A stretch of 64,000 nucleotides of DNA from Psychromonas sp. L1A2 (GTDB lineage: Bacteria > Pseudomonadota > Gammaproteobacteria > Enterobacterales > Psychromonadaceae): contig NZ_WUAG01000001.1 in the NCBI RefSeq assembly GCF_009828855.1, positions 496,001-560,000 on the forward strand, in the 5' to 3' direction. A model generated the notes under the pieces. That model was not told the origin of the DNA and ran no database searches. It worked only from the letters and a program-made list of their open reading frames with translations. Positions 27,241 to 37,630 of this stretch are shown in pieces. Each line of letters starts with the position of its first letter. The stretch's first letter is position 1. Position numbers and translations under genes: made by a program.

Positions 27241-28083
27241 TTACTCCTTTAAACATTTATGTTCAATTTGTATTTGGTACTTATGTTTAAAACGTGCCGC
27301 TATTTGTTCTGTGACATAGACAGAACGATGTCTACCGCCAGTACAACCAATAGCTATGGTGACATAGTTGCGGTTGTTTTGCTCTAGATGCGGCAGCCAA
27401 GTTAAAAAGAGGTTTTCGATATTAGTGATAGTTTCTTTGACTAATGGGAAGGCACTTAAATAGTCTTGAATAAGTTTATCTTTGCCTGAGTATTCTTTTA
27501 AGTTTTTTTCCCAGTATGGGTTAGGCAAAAAACGCACATCAAAAATATAATCGGCATCTTGCGGGTGTATATGTTTAAAACCAAAAGATTGGAAAATAAC
27601 TAATAAATTACTCTTAGTCGAGCCTTGCAAGTATATTTTTAGGTGTTCATTTAAATTATGAACAGATAGGGCTGTTGTATCAATTGAAAAAGCAGAGAGT
27701 GCTTGTAGTGGTGCTAACATCTCTTTTTCCAATTCTAAGGCTTGAGATAAAGAGTGTTTTTGTTTAGAAAGAGGGTGTAAACGGCGAGTCTCACTATATC
27801 GGCGAATTAATTCACTGGTTAGCGCATCTATATAGATGATTTCTAATTCTACTTTTTTTTGCAATGATTCAACAAGGTGCTTAATTTCATCAACTTTAGT
27901 TGGCATATTACGTATATCTAAGGTGACCGCTACTTTATTATCTTTTGGGTCGACCGTATCAATTAATTGTTCTAGTAATTGATACGGGACACCGTCAATA
28001 CAGTTGTAACCTAAATCTTCAAGTACATGGAGGGCAATTGTTTTTCCTGATCCTGAACGACCGCTAATAACAATTAACTTCAT
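27241..28083 (-). CDS. rapZ: RNase adapter protein RapZ
   Basis: RapZ binds nucleotide and RNA; in E. coli it binds the sRNA GlmZ and hands it to RNase E, tuning glucosamine-6-phosphate synthesis. The 280 residues show the Walker A loop GRSGSGKT at the N-terminus, RYSETRRLHPL, DVRFLPNPYW, and the C-terminal RNA-binding module with IAIGCTGGRHRSVYV. The gene lies between ptsN (16 bp) and npr (6 bp), the usual arrangement. Confidence 0.96.
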   Translation of the reverse strand: MKLIVISGRSGSGKTIALHVLEDLGYNCIDGVPYQLLEQLIDTVDPKDNKVAVTLDIRNMPTKVDEIKHLVESLQKKVELEIIYIDALTSELIRRYSETRRLHPLSKQKHSLSQALELEKEMLAPLQALSAFSIDTTALSVHNLNEHLKIYLQGSTKSNLLVIFQSFGFKHIHPQDADYIFDVRFLPNPYWEKNLKEYSGKDKLIQDYLSAFPLVKETITNIENLFLTWLPHLEQNNRNYVTIAIGCTGGRHRSVYVTEQIAARFKHKYQIQIEHKCLKE

Positions 28084-28099
28084 ATCTACTCCTGTGATT

Positions 28100-28543
28100 T
28101 TATAACGTCAGTAATTCAAATAACTCTTGGTTGCTTTGCGCACTTCGTAATTGGCGTAAAAACTGTTTATCTAGTAACTTTTGACTTATTTCTGATAAGG
28201 CAGAAAGGTATTGCTTACAAAGATCTTCTGGCACGAATATAGCAAATAATATATCGACTTTATTACCGTCATATGAATCATAATCAATGCCTGTTTCACA
28301 TTGTAGAAAGACTGCTGTTGCTGGTAATTCACTAGAAATTTTGACGTGAGGAATAGCGATACCTGAGCCTACTCCCGTCGACCCAATTTTCTCTCGTGCA
28401 ATCAAGCTTTCGAATAACTCTTGCGCATCTAAGTTTAATTCTTTAGCCGCAATAAGACTGATTTTTTCTAAAGCACCTTTTTTACTAGTGCAGGCAGTTT
28501 GGCAGAATACTGAATCTTTATTTAATAAAGTAGATATTTTCAT
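28100..28543 (-). CDS. ptsN: Nitrogen regulatory EIIA component (EIIA-Ntr)
   Basis: PtsN is the terminal phosphoacceptor of the nitrogen PTS and controls potassium transport and other targets through its phosphorylation state. The 147 residues carry the motif GSGIAIPHVK with the phosphorylated histidine at about residue 66, and the DILFAIFVP strand of the fold. The gene is 97 bp behind rpoN. In E. coli and Vibrio hpf normally lies between the two and is missing here. Confidence 0.96.
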   Translation of the reverse strand: MKISTLLNKDSVFCQTACTSKKGALEKISLIAAKELNLDAQELFESLIAREKIGSTGVGSGIAIPHVKISSELPATAVFLQCETGIDYDSYDGNKVDILFAIFVPEDLCKQYLSALSEISQKLLDKQFLRQLRSAQSNQELFELLTL

Positions 28544-28640
28544 AATATATAGTTTAACTGTACTTAATGGACGCGCGAGTTTAGCAGGTTAGCATTAAAT
28601 AACTATAGTTAATCCCAATTTTATTTGCGTTGCTCACTAA

Positions 28641-30086
28641 TTAAAGTAATTGCTTTCGCTGGTTAGAAGGTGGAATACCTAATGATTCTCGGTACTTAGC
28701 AATAGTACGTCTTGCTACTTGAATACCTTTTTCTTCTAATAACTGCGTTATTTTGTTATCACTTAAAGGTTTAGTCGTTAATTCTGCGGCAACGAGCTTT
28801 TTAATTAAAGCACGGATAGCTGTTGATGAACATTCACCACCGCCATCGGTTGCAACATGACTCGAAAAGAAAAACTTCAATTCATAAATGCCACGAGGAG
28901 TATGCATAAACTTCTGCGTAGTCACTCGAGAAATGGTTGATTCATGCATTTCGACTTCAAAGGCAACATCATTTAAAACCATTGGTTTCATCGACTCATC
29001 GCCGTATTCAAAGAAAGCTTGTTGTTGTTGCACAATACAGTTCGATACTTTTAATAGTGTTTCATTGCGGTTTTCTAAGCTTTTGATGAACCATTTCGCT
29101 TCTTGCAAATGGCCTTTAATGAATTGAGAATCGGTTTTACTGATGTTACCTGAGCACATATTTGCGTATTGTTGGTTAATCGATAAATTAGGATCGCAAT
29201 CTTGATTTAATGAAACTCGCCATTGTCCTTGAATCTTTTTAACATAGACATCTGGAATAATATATTGTGTTTCACTTGTTTCAACACCATTACCTGGTCG
29301 AGGTTCTAAGCTTTGAATTAAGCGCATGATTTCTGCAAGTTGTGCTTCTTTGAATTTACTTTTACGTGCAAGTGTTCTGTAATCCCTGTTACCAAGAAGA
29401 TCCATGTACTGTTCAAGTATTTGAATAGCTTCGTCACGCCATTGCGTTGTATTCGGTAATTGGCGAAGTTGAATTTGTAAACACTCTTGAGTGGTACGAG
29501 CCGCGACACCTAGTGGATCGAAATGTTGGATTCGTTTTAATACTACCTCTACTTCATCTAATTCCAAATCTTCTAAATCAGCTTTTAAGCTATCTAAAAT
29601 ACTTTCACAGTCAGTGGTCAAATATCCTGACTCATCAATAGAATCGATAATTGCCATTGCAATGACTTGATCCGTTTCAGTAAAAGGCGTTAATTGCATT
29701 TGCCATAATAAATGGTCTTGTAGAGAAGTCGAAGATTCTCCCTGATAGACTGTACTTTCACCGTCATAAGCAACAGCACTAGAGGTGTTACCTGTAATAG
29801 GCGTAGAGTTATAAGATTCTTCCCATTCTTTTTCTGCAGGAAGATCATCTGAAAATTCTTGTTGGGAAATGGCTTCTGAAGTATCAACTTCACTGCTATC
29901 AGCTTCTTTGACTAACTCTTCAGTACCCGTTTGATCATCTTGCTCTAAAAGAGGATTTGAATCTAATGCGTTTTGAATCTCCTGTTGGAGATCGAGCGTT
30001 GATAGCTGCAATAGTTTTATTGCTTGCTGTAATTGAGGGGTCATCGCTAATTGCTGACCCATTTTCAATTGTAAACCCTGTTTCAT
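28641..30086 (-). CDS. rpoN: RNA polymerase sigma-54 factor
   Basis: RpoN directs RNA polymerase to -24/-12 promoters that need enhancer-binding activators. The 481 residues have the glutamine-rich region I (LQLKMGQQLAMTPQLQQAIKLL), an acidic region II (about 45-120), the core-binding region III, the helix-turn-helix, and the RpoN box near the C-terminus (ARRTIAKYRESL). The ATG at 30086 is preferred over an adjacent TTG and has AGGAAG upstream. It lies 33 bp behind lptB in the conserved LPS export-rpoN-PTS(Ntr) cluster. Confidence 0.97.
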   Translation of the reverse strand: MKQGLQLKMGQQLAMTPQLQQAIKLLQLSTLDLQQEIQNALDSNPLLEQDDQTGTEELVKEADSSEVDTSEAISQQEFSDDLPAEKEWEESYNSTPITGNTSSAVAYDGESTVYQGESSTSLQDHLLWQMQLTPFTETDQVIAMAIIDSIDESGYLTTDCESILDSLKADLEDLELDEVEVVLKRIQHFDPLGVAARTTQECLQIQLRQLPNTTQWRDEAIQILEQYMDLLGNRDYRTLARKSKFKEAQLAEIMRLIQSLEPRPGNGVETSETQYIIPDVYVKKIQGQWRVSLNQDCDPNLSINQQYANMCSGNISKTDSQFIKGHLQEAKWFIKSLENRNETLLKVSNCIVQQQQAFFEYGDESMKPMVLNDVAFEVEMHESTISRVTTQKFMHTPRGIYELKFFFSSHVATDGGGECSSTAIRALIKKLVAAELTTKPLSDNKITQLLEEKGIQVARRTIAKYRESLGIPPSNQRKQLL

Positions 30087-30119
30087 CAAAACATATCTTC
30101 CTGAACGTATGGTTACGAT

Positions 30120-30845
30120 TTAAAGTTTAAACTCTTCACCTAGATAAACGCGCTTCACATGGTCGTTTGCTAATATCTCGTCTTGTGTGCCTACGGCTAT
30201 GATTTCTCCGTGGCTCACTATATATGAATGCTCACAAACATCTAATGTTTCTCTTACATTATGGTCTGTAATCAGTACGCCTAGACCGCGATCACGTAAT
30301 TGTTGAATAATATTTTTTATATCAATGACCGATATAGGGTCAACCCCTGCAAAGGGCTCATCTAACAAGATAAATTTTGGCTCAGTTGCTAGTGCTCGTG
30401 CAATTTCTACACGTCGTCGTTCACCACCAGATAAACTCATTCCTTTACTGTTACGGATATGGGTGATGTGAAATTCTTCTAACAGTGTATTTAGCTTTTC
30501 ATCTCGTTGTGGCTGCGTTAGTTCTTTACGAGTCTGCAAAATCCCCATAATATTTTCAGTCACGGTTAAGCGGCGGAATATAGAGGCTTCTTGTGGTAGG
30601 TAGCCAATACCTTTTTGTGCTCGAATATGCATCGGATCGCTAGAGATATCTTCGTCATCGATAACGATACTGCCATGGTCTTGTTTAACGAGCCCAACAA
30701 CCATATAAAAAGAGGTTGTTTTTCCCGCTCCATTGGGACCTAATAAACCAACTATCTCGCCTGTTTTAACTGTTAGGCCGACACCATTTACAACAGTACG
30801 TCCTTTATAACTTTTAACTAATCCGCTTGCTCGTAATTCTGCCAT
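30120..30845 (-). CDS. lptB: LPS export ABC transporter ATP-binding protein LptB
   Basis: LptB is the ATPase of the LptB2FGC complex that extracts lipopolysaccharide from the inner membrane and pushes it along the Lpt bridge. The 241 residues show Walker [11 protein letters not shown], the Q-loop [13 protein letters not shown], the signature [16 protein letters not shown], Walker [14 protein letters not shown] and the switch histidine in ITDHNVRE. It starts 2 bp after lptA and precedes rpoN. Confidence 0.97.
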   Translation of the reverse strand: MAELRASGLVKSYKGRTVVNGVGLTVKTGEIVGLLGPNGAGKTTSFYMVVGLVKQDHGSIVIDDEDISSDPMHIRAQKGIGYLPQEASIFRRLTVTENIMGILQTRKELTQPQRDEKLNTLLEEFHITHIRNSKGMSLSGGERRRVEIARALATEPKFILLDEPFAGVDPISVIDIKNIIQQLRDRGLGVLITDHNVRETLDVCEHSYIVSHGEIIAVGTQDEILANDHVKRVYLGEEFKL

Positions 30846-30847
30846 AT

Positions 30848-31402
30848 TTACTGTTCTCCAGTCGTTTTTGGAGTAGAAGATTTAGTTGAATCTGTGCTTT
30901 TGTCTTTTTCAAACTGAGCCGGCAAAAAGACTGTTTGTACACGTTCTTTTTTGCTTTGATCGGTCGTGACATTCAGTTCTTGGCTTTCTAAGAAATAAAC
31001 TATTTCACCACCATTTACCTGACTATCTAATTGTTTCACTTGTGCGCTTTTAGATAATGTTATTTTGCCTTTTGCGACTTCATAACTGATATTTTTTGCT
31101 TCTGCATCAAGTGGTTTTCCATCATCTTGTATTTGATGAAATGTTGCTACATTACCTTCTGCAATCATAATTTCATGATTGGGTTTAGTACCACGGATAA
31201 CCGTTAGTTTATCTGCCGTAATTTTAATGGAGCCTTGCGTAAGTAAAACCTCATCAGTAAAAACGACTGTGTTAGTTTTCAAACTTGCATGTTGTTTTAT
31301 AGAAGAAACATGAATAGGTTGATCGAAATCAGACTCTAATGCTGAAGCATTTACATTAAACAGCGAAATAGTAAGTAAAACTGTTAATTTATTTAGATTC
31401 AT
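30848..31402 (-). CDS. lptA: LPS transport periplasmic protein LptA
   Basis: LptA forms the periplasmic beta-jellyroll bridge between LptC and the outer-membrane LptD. The 184 residues begin with a signal peptide (cleavage likely after ASA near residue 21), followed by an OstA-like domain ([48 protein letters not shown]). The C-terminus is Ser/Thr/Lys-rich. It overlaps the end of lptC by 14 bp and is 2 bp before lptB. Confidence 0.93.
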   Translation of the reverse strand: MNLNKLTVLLTISLFNVNASALESDFDQPIHVSSIKQHASLKTNTVVFTDEVLLTQGSIKITADKLTVIRGTKPNHEIMIAEGNVATFHQIQDDGKPLDAEAKNISYEVAKGKITLSKSAQVKQLDSQVNGGEIVYFLESQELNVTTDQSKKERVQTVFLPAQFEKDKSTDSTKSSTPKTTGEQ

Positions 31403-31952
31403 TAAGGTATACCGCTTTTATATTAGAATTAAGTTTCATTTCTTCTGTGACCATTGATGCCCAAAATCCAACACCTTCTTGTTTAACTTGTGGTCCTGTC
31501 CATGTGACTTTTTGGTCGCTGCTAATTTCTTTACTATCCAGTTGCAATGTTGCTTGAGCTGTAGACATTGTTTGTACTAATTGATCTTTACTGAGATTCT
31601 CAACTAAAACGTCTCCTGATAATAGTAAGTTATATTTTTCTGTCAATGTGCCTGTTTTACTGGTTAATTGCCATGTTGTTATAACATCTGTTTTTTTATC
31701 TTTGGTATAAACAATCACTTTAGGATATTCAAATAAAGTGGTGTCATTTTCAGGGTAATTAGTCATTTTCTCTGCAAACACACGATAATCATTAAAGCCA
31801 AACTCATCGTAATGGTTACTTTGTACATCGTCAGCAATATAACTAGGATGATGATCAGGAAGAGATGGAAGTTCTGTATCTGGTTTTACATATATCCATA
31901 CTATAAATGCAACTAATAGGGCTATAAAAGGAATGCTCTTGCGTTTGTTCAT
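31389..31952 (-). CDS. lptC: LPS export protein LptC
   Basis: LptC is the membrane-anchored periplasmic component that takes LPS from LptFG and passes it to LptA. The 187 residues have one N-terminal membrane anchor (about 7-24) followed by a periplasmic jellyroll domain (DYRVFAEKMTNYPENDT, LTSKTGTLTEKYNLLLSGDVLVE, STAQATLQLDSKEISSDQKV). The sequence is diverged, as usual for this family, but the position between kdsC and lptA makes the call firm. Confidence 0.92.
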   Translation of the reverse strand: MNKRKSIPFIALLVAFIVWIYVKPDTELPSLPDHHPSYIADDVQSNHYDEFGFNDYRVFAEKMTNYPENDTTLFEYPKVIVYTKDKKTDVITTWQLTSKTGTLTEKYNLLLSGDVLVENLSKDQLVQTMSTAQATLQLDSKEISSDQKVTWTGPQVKQEGVGFWASMVTEEMKLNSNIKAVYLNESK

Positions 31953-32501
31953 TTATTCGCTTTTACCTTGAGTCATTGAAAGTTGTCCATGGCATTGTAA
32001 AAATAAGTCACAAATTTCACGTACTGCTCCAAATCCACCTTTAACGGTTGTCACTAGATCCGCCTTTTGTAAAACCAATGGATGAGCGTCATTAACCGCT
32101 ATTCCTAAGCCTGACTGTTCCATGACTGGTAAGTCTACAACATCGTCACCGATGTAAGCCGTTTGCTCGGGTGTTAGATTGAGTTTTTCTAATAATGAGT
32201 TGTAAACACTTAACTTATCATCTTTGCCTTGATAAATGTGTTTAATACCTAGAGCAGACATTCTATTTTCAACTATATTAGATTGTCGACCAGTAATGAT
32301 AGCTACTTCTATACCTTGCTGCATTATAGCTTTAAGTCCAAATCCATCTTTTGTATGGAATGCTTTAAGTTCTTCACCATCATTGCCTAAATAAATTCGA
32401 CCATCAGAAAATACACCATCAACATCACAGACAAAGAGCTTTATTTTTTTCGCTTGTTGAAAAACCTCGGTGCTGATTTTTCCATAAGGGGTATCAATCA
32501 T
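31953..32501 (-). CDS. kdsC: 3-deoxy-D-manno-octulosonate 8-phosphate phosphatase
   Basis: KdsC removes phosphate from KDO-8-phosphate, giving KDO for the LPS inner core. The 182 residues are a minimal HAD phosphatase without a cap domain: FVCDVDGVFSDGRIYL holds the nucleophile and acid/base aspartates, followed by KAFHTKDGFG, IITGRQS, and IGDDVVDLPVM with the metal-binding aspartates. It is the first gene of the run kdsC-lptCAB-rpoN. The partner kdsD, usually just upstream, is absent here. Confidence 0.96.
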   Translation of the reverse strand: MIDTPYGKISTEVFQQAKKIKLFVCDVDGVFSDGRIYLGNDGEELKAFHTKDGFGLKAIMQQGIEVAIITGRQSNIVENRMSALGIKHIYQGKDDKLSVYNSLLEKLNLTPEQTAYIGDDVVDLPVMEQSGLGIAVNDAHPLVLQKADLVTTVKGGFGAVREICDLFLQCHGQLSMTQGKSE

Positions 32502-32867
32502 TTATCGACTCTTTTTAAGATGCTAGTAATTTATTATGAAAATATCAAAGTACACACAGTAAGGCGAGCATTGTTTATTTCAAATTCAAAATATGTGCCA
32601 ATCATAACAAGACTACTTACCATTAAATAGATTAAACAGTATTAATGTCGTTATTAATGTCATAATTATCGAAACTATCATAAAGATAGTTTGTCAGAAA
32701 AGAGTCACAAGTAACATTAGACGCTTGCTAAATTTAGCTTATTTACCTTTTTATAGGTAAAATCCAATCTAAATTACTATTTTACTACGATTTAGTCCGA
32801 TTATTAATTGCCTTTCATGGTGGAGTTATTAGACTGAGCTTTCTTTTTCTTAGAGAAAAATGTATTT
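32502..32867. promoter_or_regulatory. Divergent promoter region between kdsC and mlaF
   Basis: This 366-bp AT-rich region must drive both envelope operons. It contains two small perfect inverted repeats, AAACTATC with GATAGTTT (32672-32692) and TTTACCT with AGGTAAA (32742-32761). Neither is a clear terminator, and I cannot assign binding proteins. No gene is visible. Confidence 0.45.
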
Positions 32868-33674
32868 ATGCCAACACAACACATTGTAATTAATCAACTT
32901 AGCTTTACGCGCCAACAAAAGAAAATTTTTGATAAGCTCGATATGCAATTTGAACAAGGTAAAATCACCGCTGTGCTTGGACCAAGTGGCATTGGTAAAA
33001 CGACTTTACTAAAACTGATTGGTGGGCAAATTCCTGTCGATAGTGGAGAAGTTATCTTCAATGGCACTTCAATTCATGAATGTTCTGAAAAAGCGCTTTA
33101 TCAAGCACGTAAAAAAATGGGCATGTTATTTCAAAGTGGCGCGTTGTTTAATGATTTAAGCGTATTTGAAAATGTGGCGTTCCCATTACGTGAACATACC
33201 CACCTAGACGAGAAACTGTTATCAACATTAGTATTGATGAAGCTTAATGCAGTTGGTTTACGTGGTGCTAAAGATTTATATCCTTCTCAGTTATCAGGAG
33301 GAATGGCTCGACGTGTTGCACTAGCCCGCGCGATTGCTTTAGATCCTGAGGTCATTATGTATGACGAACCTTTTACAGGACAAGATCCTATCTCAATGAA
33401 TGTATTGTTAAAGTTAGTTAAACAGCTTAACGATACATTAGGTTTAACATCTATTATTGTTTCACATGATGTTAATGAAGTTTTATCGATTGCAGATAAC
33501 GTTTACGTGTTTGCTGATAAAAAAATTATTGCTGAAGGCACTGTAGATGAAGTGTTAGCACAAAAAGATAATGCATTATTACAACAGTTTTTAGCGGGAG
33601 CGGTTCAAGGACCAGTTCCATTTCATATGCCTGCTAATGATTACCGAGCAGATTTAGAAGAGGTAAATCGATAA
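32868..33674 (+). CDS. mlaF: Phospholipid ABC transporter ATP-binding protein MlaF
   Basis: MlaF is the ATPase of the MlaFEDB inner-membrane complex, which moves phospholipids between the inner and outer membranes to keep the outer leaflet free of them. The 268 residues show Walker A GPSGIGKTT, Q-loop LFQSGALF, signature LSGGMARRVALARAIA, Walker B VIMYDEPFTGQDP and the switch histidine in IVSHDVNE. It is the first gene of mlaFEDCB-ibaG-murA and overlaps mlaE by one base. Confidence 0.96.
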   Translation: MPTQHIVINQLSFTRQQKKIFDKLDMQFEQGKITAVLGPSGIGKTTLLKLIGGQIPVDSGEVIFNGTSIHECSEKALYQARKKMGMLFQSGALFNDLSVFENVAFPLREHTHLDEKLLSTLVLMKLNAVGLRGAKDLYPSQLSGGMARRVALARAIALDPEVIMYDEPFTGQDPISMNVLLKLVKQLNDTLGLTSIIVSHDVNEVLSIADNVYVFADKKIIAEGTVDEVLAQKDNALLQQFLAGAVQGPVPFHMPANDYRADLEEVNR

Positions 33675-34462
33675 TGTATCAATACCTTACACAAGTATTA
33701 CAAAATACTGGTGCCTATACTTTGCAATCCATACAAGGTATCGGGAAGTCAGCGGTAATGTTTTACCGCACCTTATTCGCGAAACCCCATCCTAAACTAT
33801 TTCATTTATGTGTTGCACAAGTTTATCAGTTAGGGATTTTGTCATTACCTATTATTATAACTGCTGGTCTTTTTATTGGTATGGTACTGAGCTTACAAGG
33901 TTATTATGTTTTGGTAGACTATGCTGCGGAAGAAAGTTTAGGCAGTATGGTTGCCTTGTCACTTTTACGTGAACTTGGGCCTGTTGTTGCTGCTTTATTA
34001 TTTGCTGGGCGAGCAGGTTCGGCATTAACCGCTGAAATAGGGTTGATGCAAAGTACAGAGCAAATTGCCAGTATGGAAATGATGGCCGTTTCTCCTTTAA
34101 AGCGAGTCATTGCACCTCGTTTGATTGCAGGTATCCTAACTTTACCGCTATTAACTTTAATATTTAACCTAGTGGCTATCTGGGGAGGATTTTTGGTTGG
34201 TGTGAGTTGGATGGGAATCGATGGTGGTTCTTTTTGGTCTGTAATGGAAGGCAGTGTTCATTTCGTTCCAGATGTTGTGAATGGTATGATTAAAAGTCTT
34301 ATCTTTGCTTTTATTGTTACTTGGGTTGCTTTATATAATGGTTTTCATGTGATTCCTAATGCACAAGGGATCAGCAGAGCAACAACCAAAACCGTGGTAT
34401 TAGCTTCGTTACTTGTTTTAGCGATGGACTTTTTACTGACTGTTATTATGTTTGGAGGCTAA
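33674..34462 (+). CDS. mlaE: Phospholipid ABC transporter permease MlaE
   Basis: MlaE is the permease of the Mla phospholipid transporter. The 262 residues are hydrophobic with about five or six membrane helices and the family features LYQLGILSLPIII, GMVLSLQGYYVL, LRELGPVVAALLFAGRAGSALTAEIG and EQIASMEMMAVSP. It lies between mlaF and mlaD in tight operon spacing. Confidence 0.96.
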   Translation: MYQYLTQVLQNTGAYTLQSIQGIGKSAVMFYRTLFAKPHPKLFHLCVAQVYQLGILSLPIIITAGLFIGMVLSLQGYYVLVDYAAEESLGSMVALSLLRELGPVVAALLFAGRAGSALTAEIGLMQSTEQIASMEMMAVSPLKRVIAPRLIAGILTLPLLTLIFNLVAIWGGFLVGVSWMGIDGGSFWSVMEGSVHFVPDVVNGMIKSLIFAFIVTWVALYNGFHVIPNAQGISRATTKTVVLASLLVLAMDFLLTVIMFGG

Positions 34463-34463
34463 C

Positions 34464-34934
34464 ATGCCACAAAAAAAATTAGAAATTTGGGTTGGGTTAT
34501 TTGTTGTTGCAGCAATCGCCTCTTTTATTGTTTTAGCGTTTAGTGTTGCAGGCTTATCTTTTAAAGGTGAGGGCGGTAGTTATACGTTACAAGCTAACTT
34601 TAGTAATATTGGTGGGTTAAAACCACGTGCTCCTGTTAAATTAGGCGGTGTGGTGGTTGGTCGTGTTGAATCTATTTCTTTAGATACTAAAACTTATACC
34701 CCTTTAGTTACGCTTTCGATGTTCGAAAAACAAGGCTTTTACCCTGAAACCTCTTCTCTGGCTATTTTAACCTCTGGGTTATTAGGAGAGCAGTATGTTG
34801 GCATTAAACCTGGTTTTATTACTGATGAGACTGAAATGTTAGGTAATGGTGATGTCATTGAAGATACTAAGTCTGCATTAGTACTTGAAGACCTCATCGG
34901 ACAGTTTATTTATTCTATTAATAAGGACGACTAA
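34464..34934 (+). CDS. mlaD: Phospholipid transport protein MlaD (MCE domain)
   Basis: MlaD is anchored in the inner membrane and forms a hexameric ring that binds phospholipid in the periplasm. The 156 residues have one N-terminal membrane helix (about 7-27) and an MCE domain (YTLQANFSNIGGLKPRAPVKLGGVVVGRV, LTSGLLGEQYVGI). The ATG at 34464, just behind a GGAGG ribosome binding site, is chosen over a TTG four codons upstream. Its end overlaps mlaC by one base. Confidence 0.95.
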   Translation: MPQKKLEIWVGLFVVAAIASFIVLAFSVAGLSFKGEGGSYTLQANFSNIGGLKPRAPVKLGGVVVGRVESISLDTKTYTPLVTLSMFEKQGFYPETSSLAILTSGLLGEQYVGIKPGFITDETEMLGNGDVIEDTKSALVLEDLIGQFIYSINKDD

Positions 34935-35554
34935 TGCGTTTATTTATTTATATTTTTGCTTTTTTATATTCTCTTTCATTTTCACTGATGGCAAGTGAAC
35001 ATGATTTAACTGATCCGAATAAAACCTTACATACTTTATCTACTAATACTTTTGAACGTTTAACTAGCGAAAAAGAAAGGCTAGTTAAAGATCCTGAGTA
35101 TATTAAAGTGATCATCAACGAGGAGCTTATTCCTTATTTTGATTACAAATATGCAGCTTATAGTGTCGTTGGACCTCACCTAAGAGATACAACTGCAGAA
35201 CAACGGGATAGCTTTGTAGAAGCATTTCGTACTTACTTAATTAATGCTTATGGTCATATATTGATTAAATATGATCAACAAACGCTCACAATACTCGATA
35301 ATAATAATTTTAAGGATAAGAAAATTGTTAGTGTTCCTGTTAGAATGCGCGACAATAATGGGCAAGTAACCCAACTAGATTTTAAATTGCGTAAAAATAA
35401 AAAAACAGGTGAATGGAAAGTGTTTGATGTGATCGCAGAAGGTGTCAGTATGTTAGATACTAAGCGATCAGAGTTTGGTTCATTAATTCAGAAAGAAGGA
35501 ATTGATGAAGTGATTAAACTGCTACTACAAAAAAATGATGAGTTTAAATCATGA
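34934..35554 (+). CDS. mlaC: Periplasmic phospholipid-binding protein MlaC
   Basis: MlaC carries phospholipid between the MlaA complex in the outer membrane and MlaFEDB. The 206 residues begin with a signal peptide (cleavage likely after SLMA near residue 18). The MlaC/Ttg2D fold follows: IPYFDYKYAAYSVVGPHLRDTT, FVEAFRTYLINAYG, and WKVFDVIAEGVSML. It overlaps mlaD by one base and mlaB by four bases. Confidence 0.94.
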   Translation: MRLFIYIFAFLYSLSFSLMASEHDLTDPNKTLHTLSTNTFERLTSEKERLVKDPEYIKVIINEELIPYFDYKYAAYSVVGPHLRDTTAEQRDSFVEAFRTYLINAYGHILIKYDQQTLTILDNNNFKDKKIVSVPVRMRDNNGQVTQLDFKLRKNKKTGEWKVFDVIAEGVSMLDTKRSEFGSLIQKEGIDEVIKLLLQKNDEFKS

Positions 35555-35802
35555 GTAACAGCATGTTGCTTGAACAAGACTTATTGCTTGCTAATTTAAG
35601 CGAGCAAACCTATCCCGCTCTAGATACTTATAAAGCAGTTGAAAACTTAGATTTATCGCAACTAAATAACGTTGACTCTGCTGGGGTAGCTTATTTAGTA
35701 CAAATTAAAACACAATATCCTGCATTACAATTAGTTAATGCTTCAGCAAAATTGCTTGTTTTAGCTGAACTTTATGGTGTAGAAAATTTTTTTGAAAAAT
35801 AA
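35551..35802 (+). CDS. mlaB: STAS-domain protein MlaB
   Basis: MlaB is a small cytoplasmic STAS-domain protein that binds MlaF and is needed for assembly and activity of the ABC complex. The 83 residues contain the STAS core (LDLSQLNNVDSAGVAYLVQI), with the conserved Asp-Ser at the helix start, and LVLAELYGVENFF at the end. Position in the operon confirms the identity. Confidence 0.9.
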   Translation: MSNSMLLEQDLLLANLSEQTYPALDTYKAVENLDLSQLNNVDSAGVAYLVQIKTQYPALQLVNASAKLLVLAELYGVENFFEK

Positions 35803-35811
35803 TGGTTTATT

Positions 35812-36060
35812 ATGAATACTGAAATAATTAAAGAAAAATTAGAACAAGCCCTGACATTGGACGTTTGTATTGTTAAAGGCGAAAATGGTACTTTTCAAGT
35901 GATTGCTGTGAGTGACATGTTTATTGATATGAGCCGCGTTAAAAAACAACAAAGTATCTATGCTCATTTGTCTGAAGAGATAGCAACTAATGCTATTCAT
36001 GCGTTAACAATTAAAGCGTTAACACCAGATGAATGGCAAAAACAAAAACATTTTATTTAG
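35812..36060 (+). CDS. ibaG: BolA family iron-sulfur protein IbaG
   Basis: IbaG (YrbA) is a BolA-type protein that works with monothiol glutaredoxin in iron-sulfur handling and is linked to acid resistance. The 82 residues align with E. coli Iba[29 protein letters not shown], with a conserved histidine in the C-terminal [14 protein letters not shown]. It follows mlaB by 9 bp and precedes murA by 19 bp, the standard order. Confidence 0.94.
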   Translation: MNTEIIKEKLEQALTLDVCIVKGENGTFQVIAVSDMFIDMSRVKKQQSIYAHLSEEIATNAIHALTIKALTPDEWQKQKHFI

Positions 36061-36079
36061 TAAGTTTATAGGGATTTTC

Positions 36080-37338
<1,259 letters not shown>

Positions 37339-37383
37339 CCTAAGAAATTTTACCGAATAGATTATTTATAATCAGTAGATAAA

Positions 37384-37410
37384 AAAGAAAGCTTTTGCTT
37401 TCTTTTTTTG
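37384..37410 (+). terminator. Terminator after murA
   Basis: A stem of about 10 bp (AAAGAAAGC paired with GCTTTCTTT, 4-nt loop) runs into seven T, about 45 bp after the murA stop. Confidence 0.8.
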
Positions 37411-37630
37411 TATCTGAAGTTTATGAATCTCGGTGTGATTGATATTAAAAAGTTTAAGAGCTATAAACCTAATCTTTATGGAATTAGGAGGATGGAAATA
37501 AGGCTGAAAGATACCGTAAAATTAAAGTAATTTTACTATTTTTAAGTCACTTAATTATTTTAGTTATTAATTATTAAAAGTCTCTTTTGATATGTGTTTT
37601 TTATCGCAGCACCATCATACTAATAGCTCA

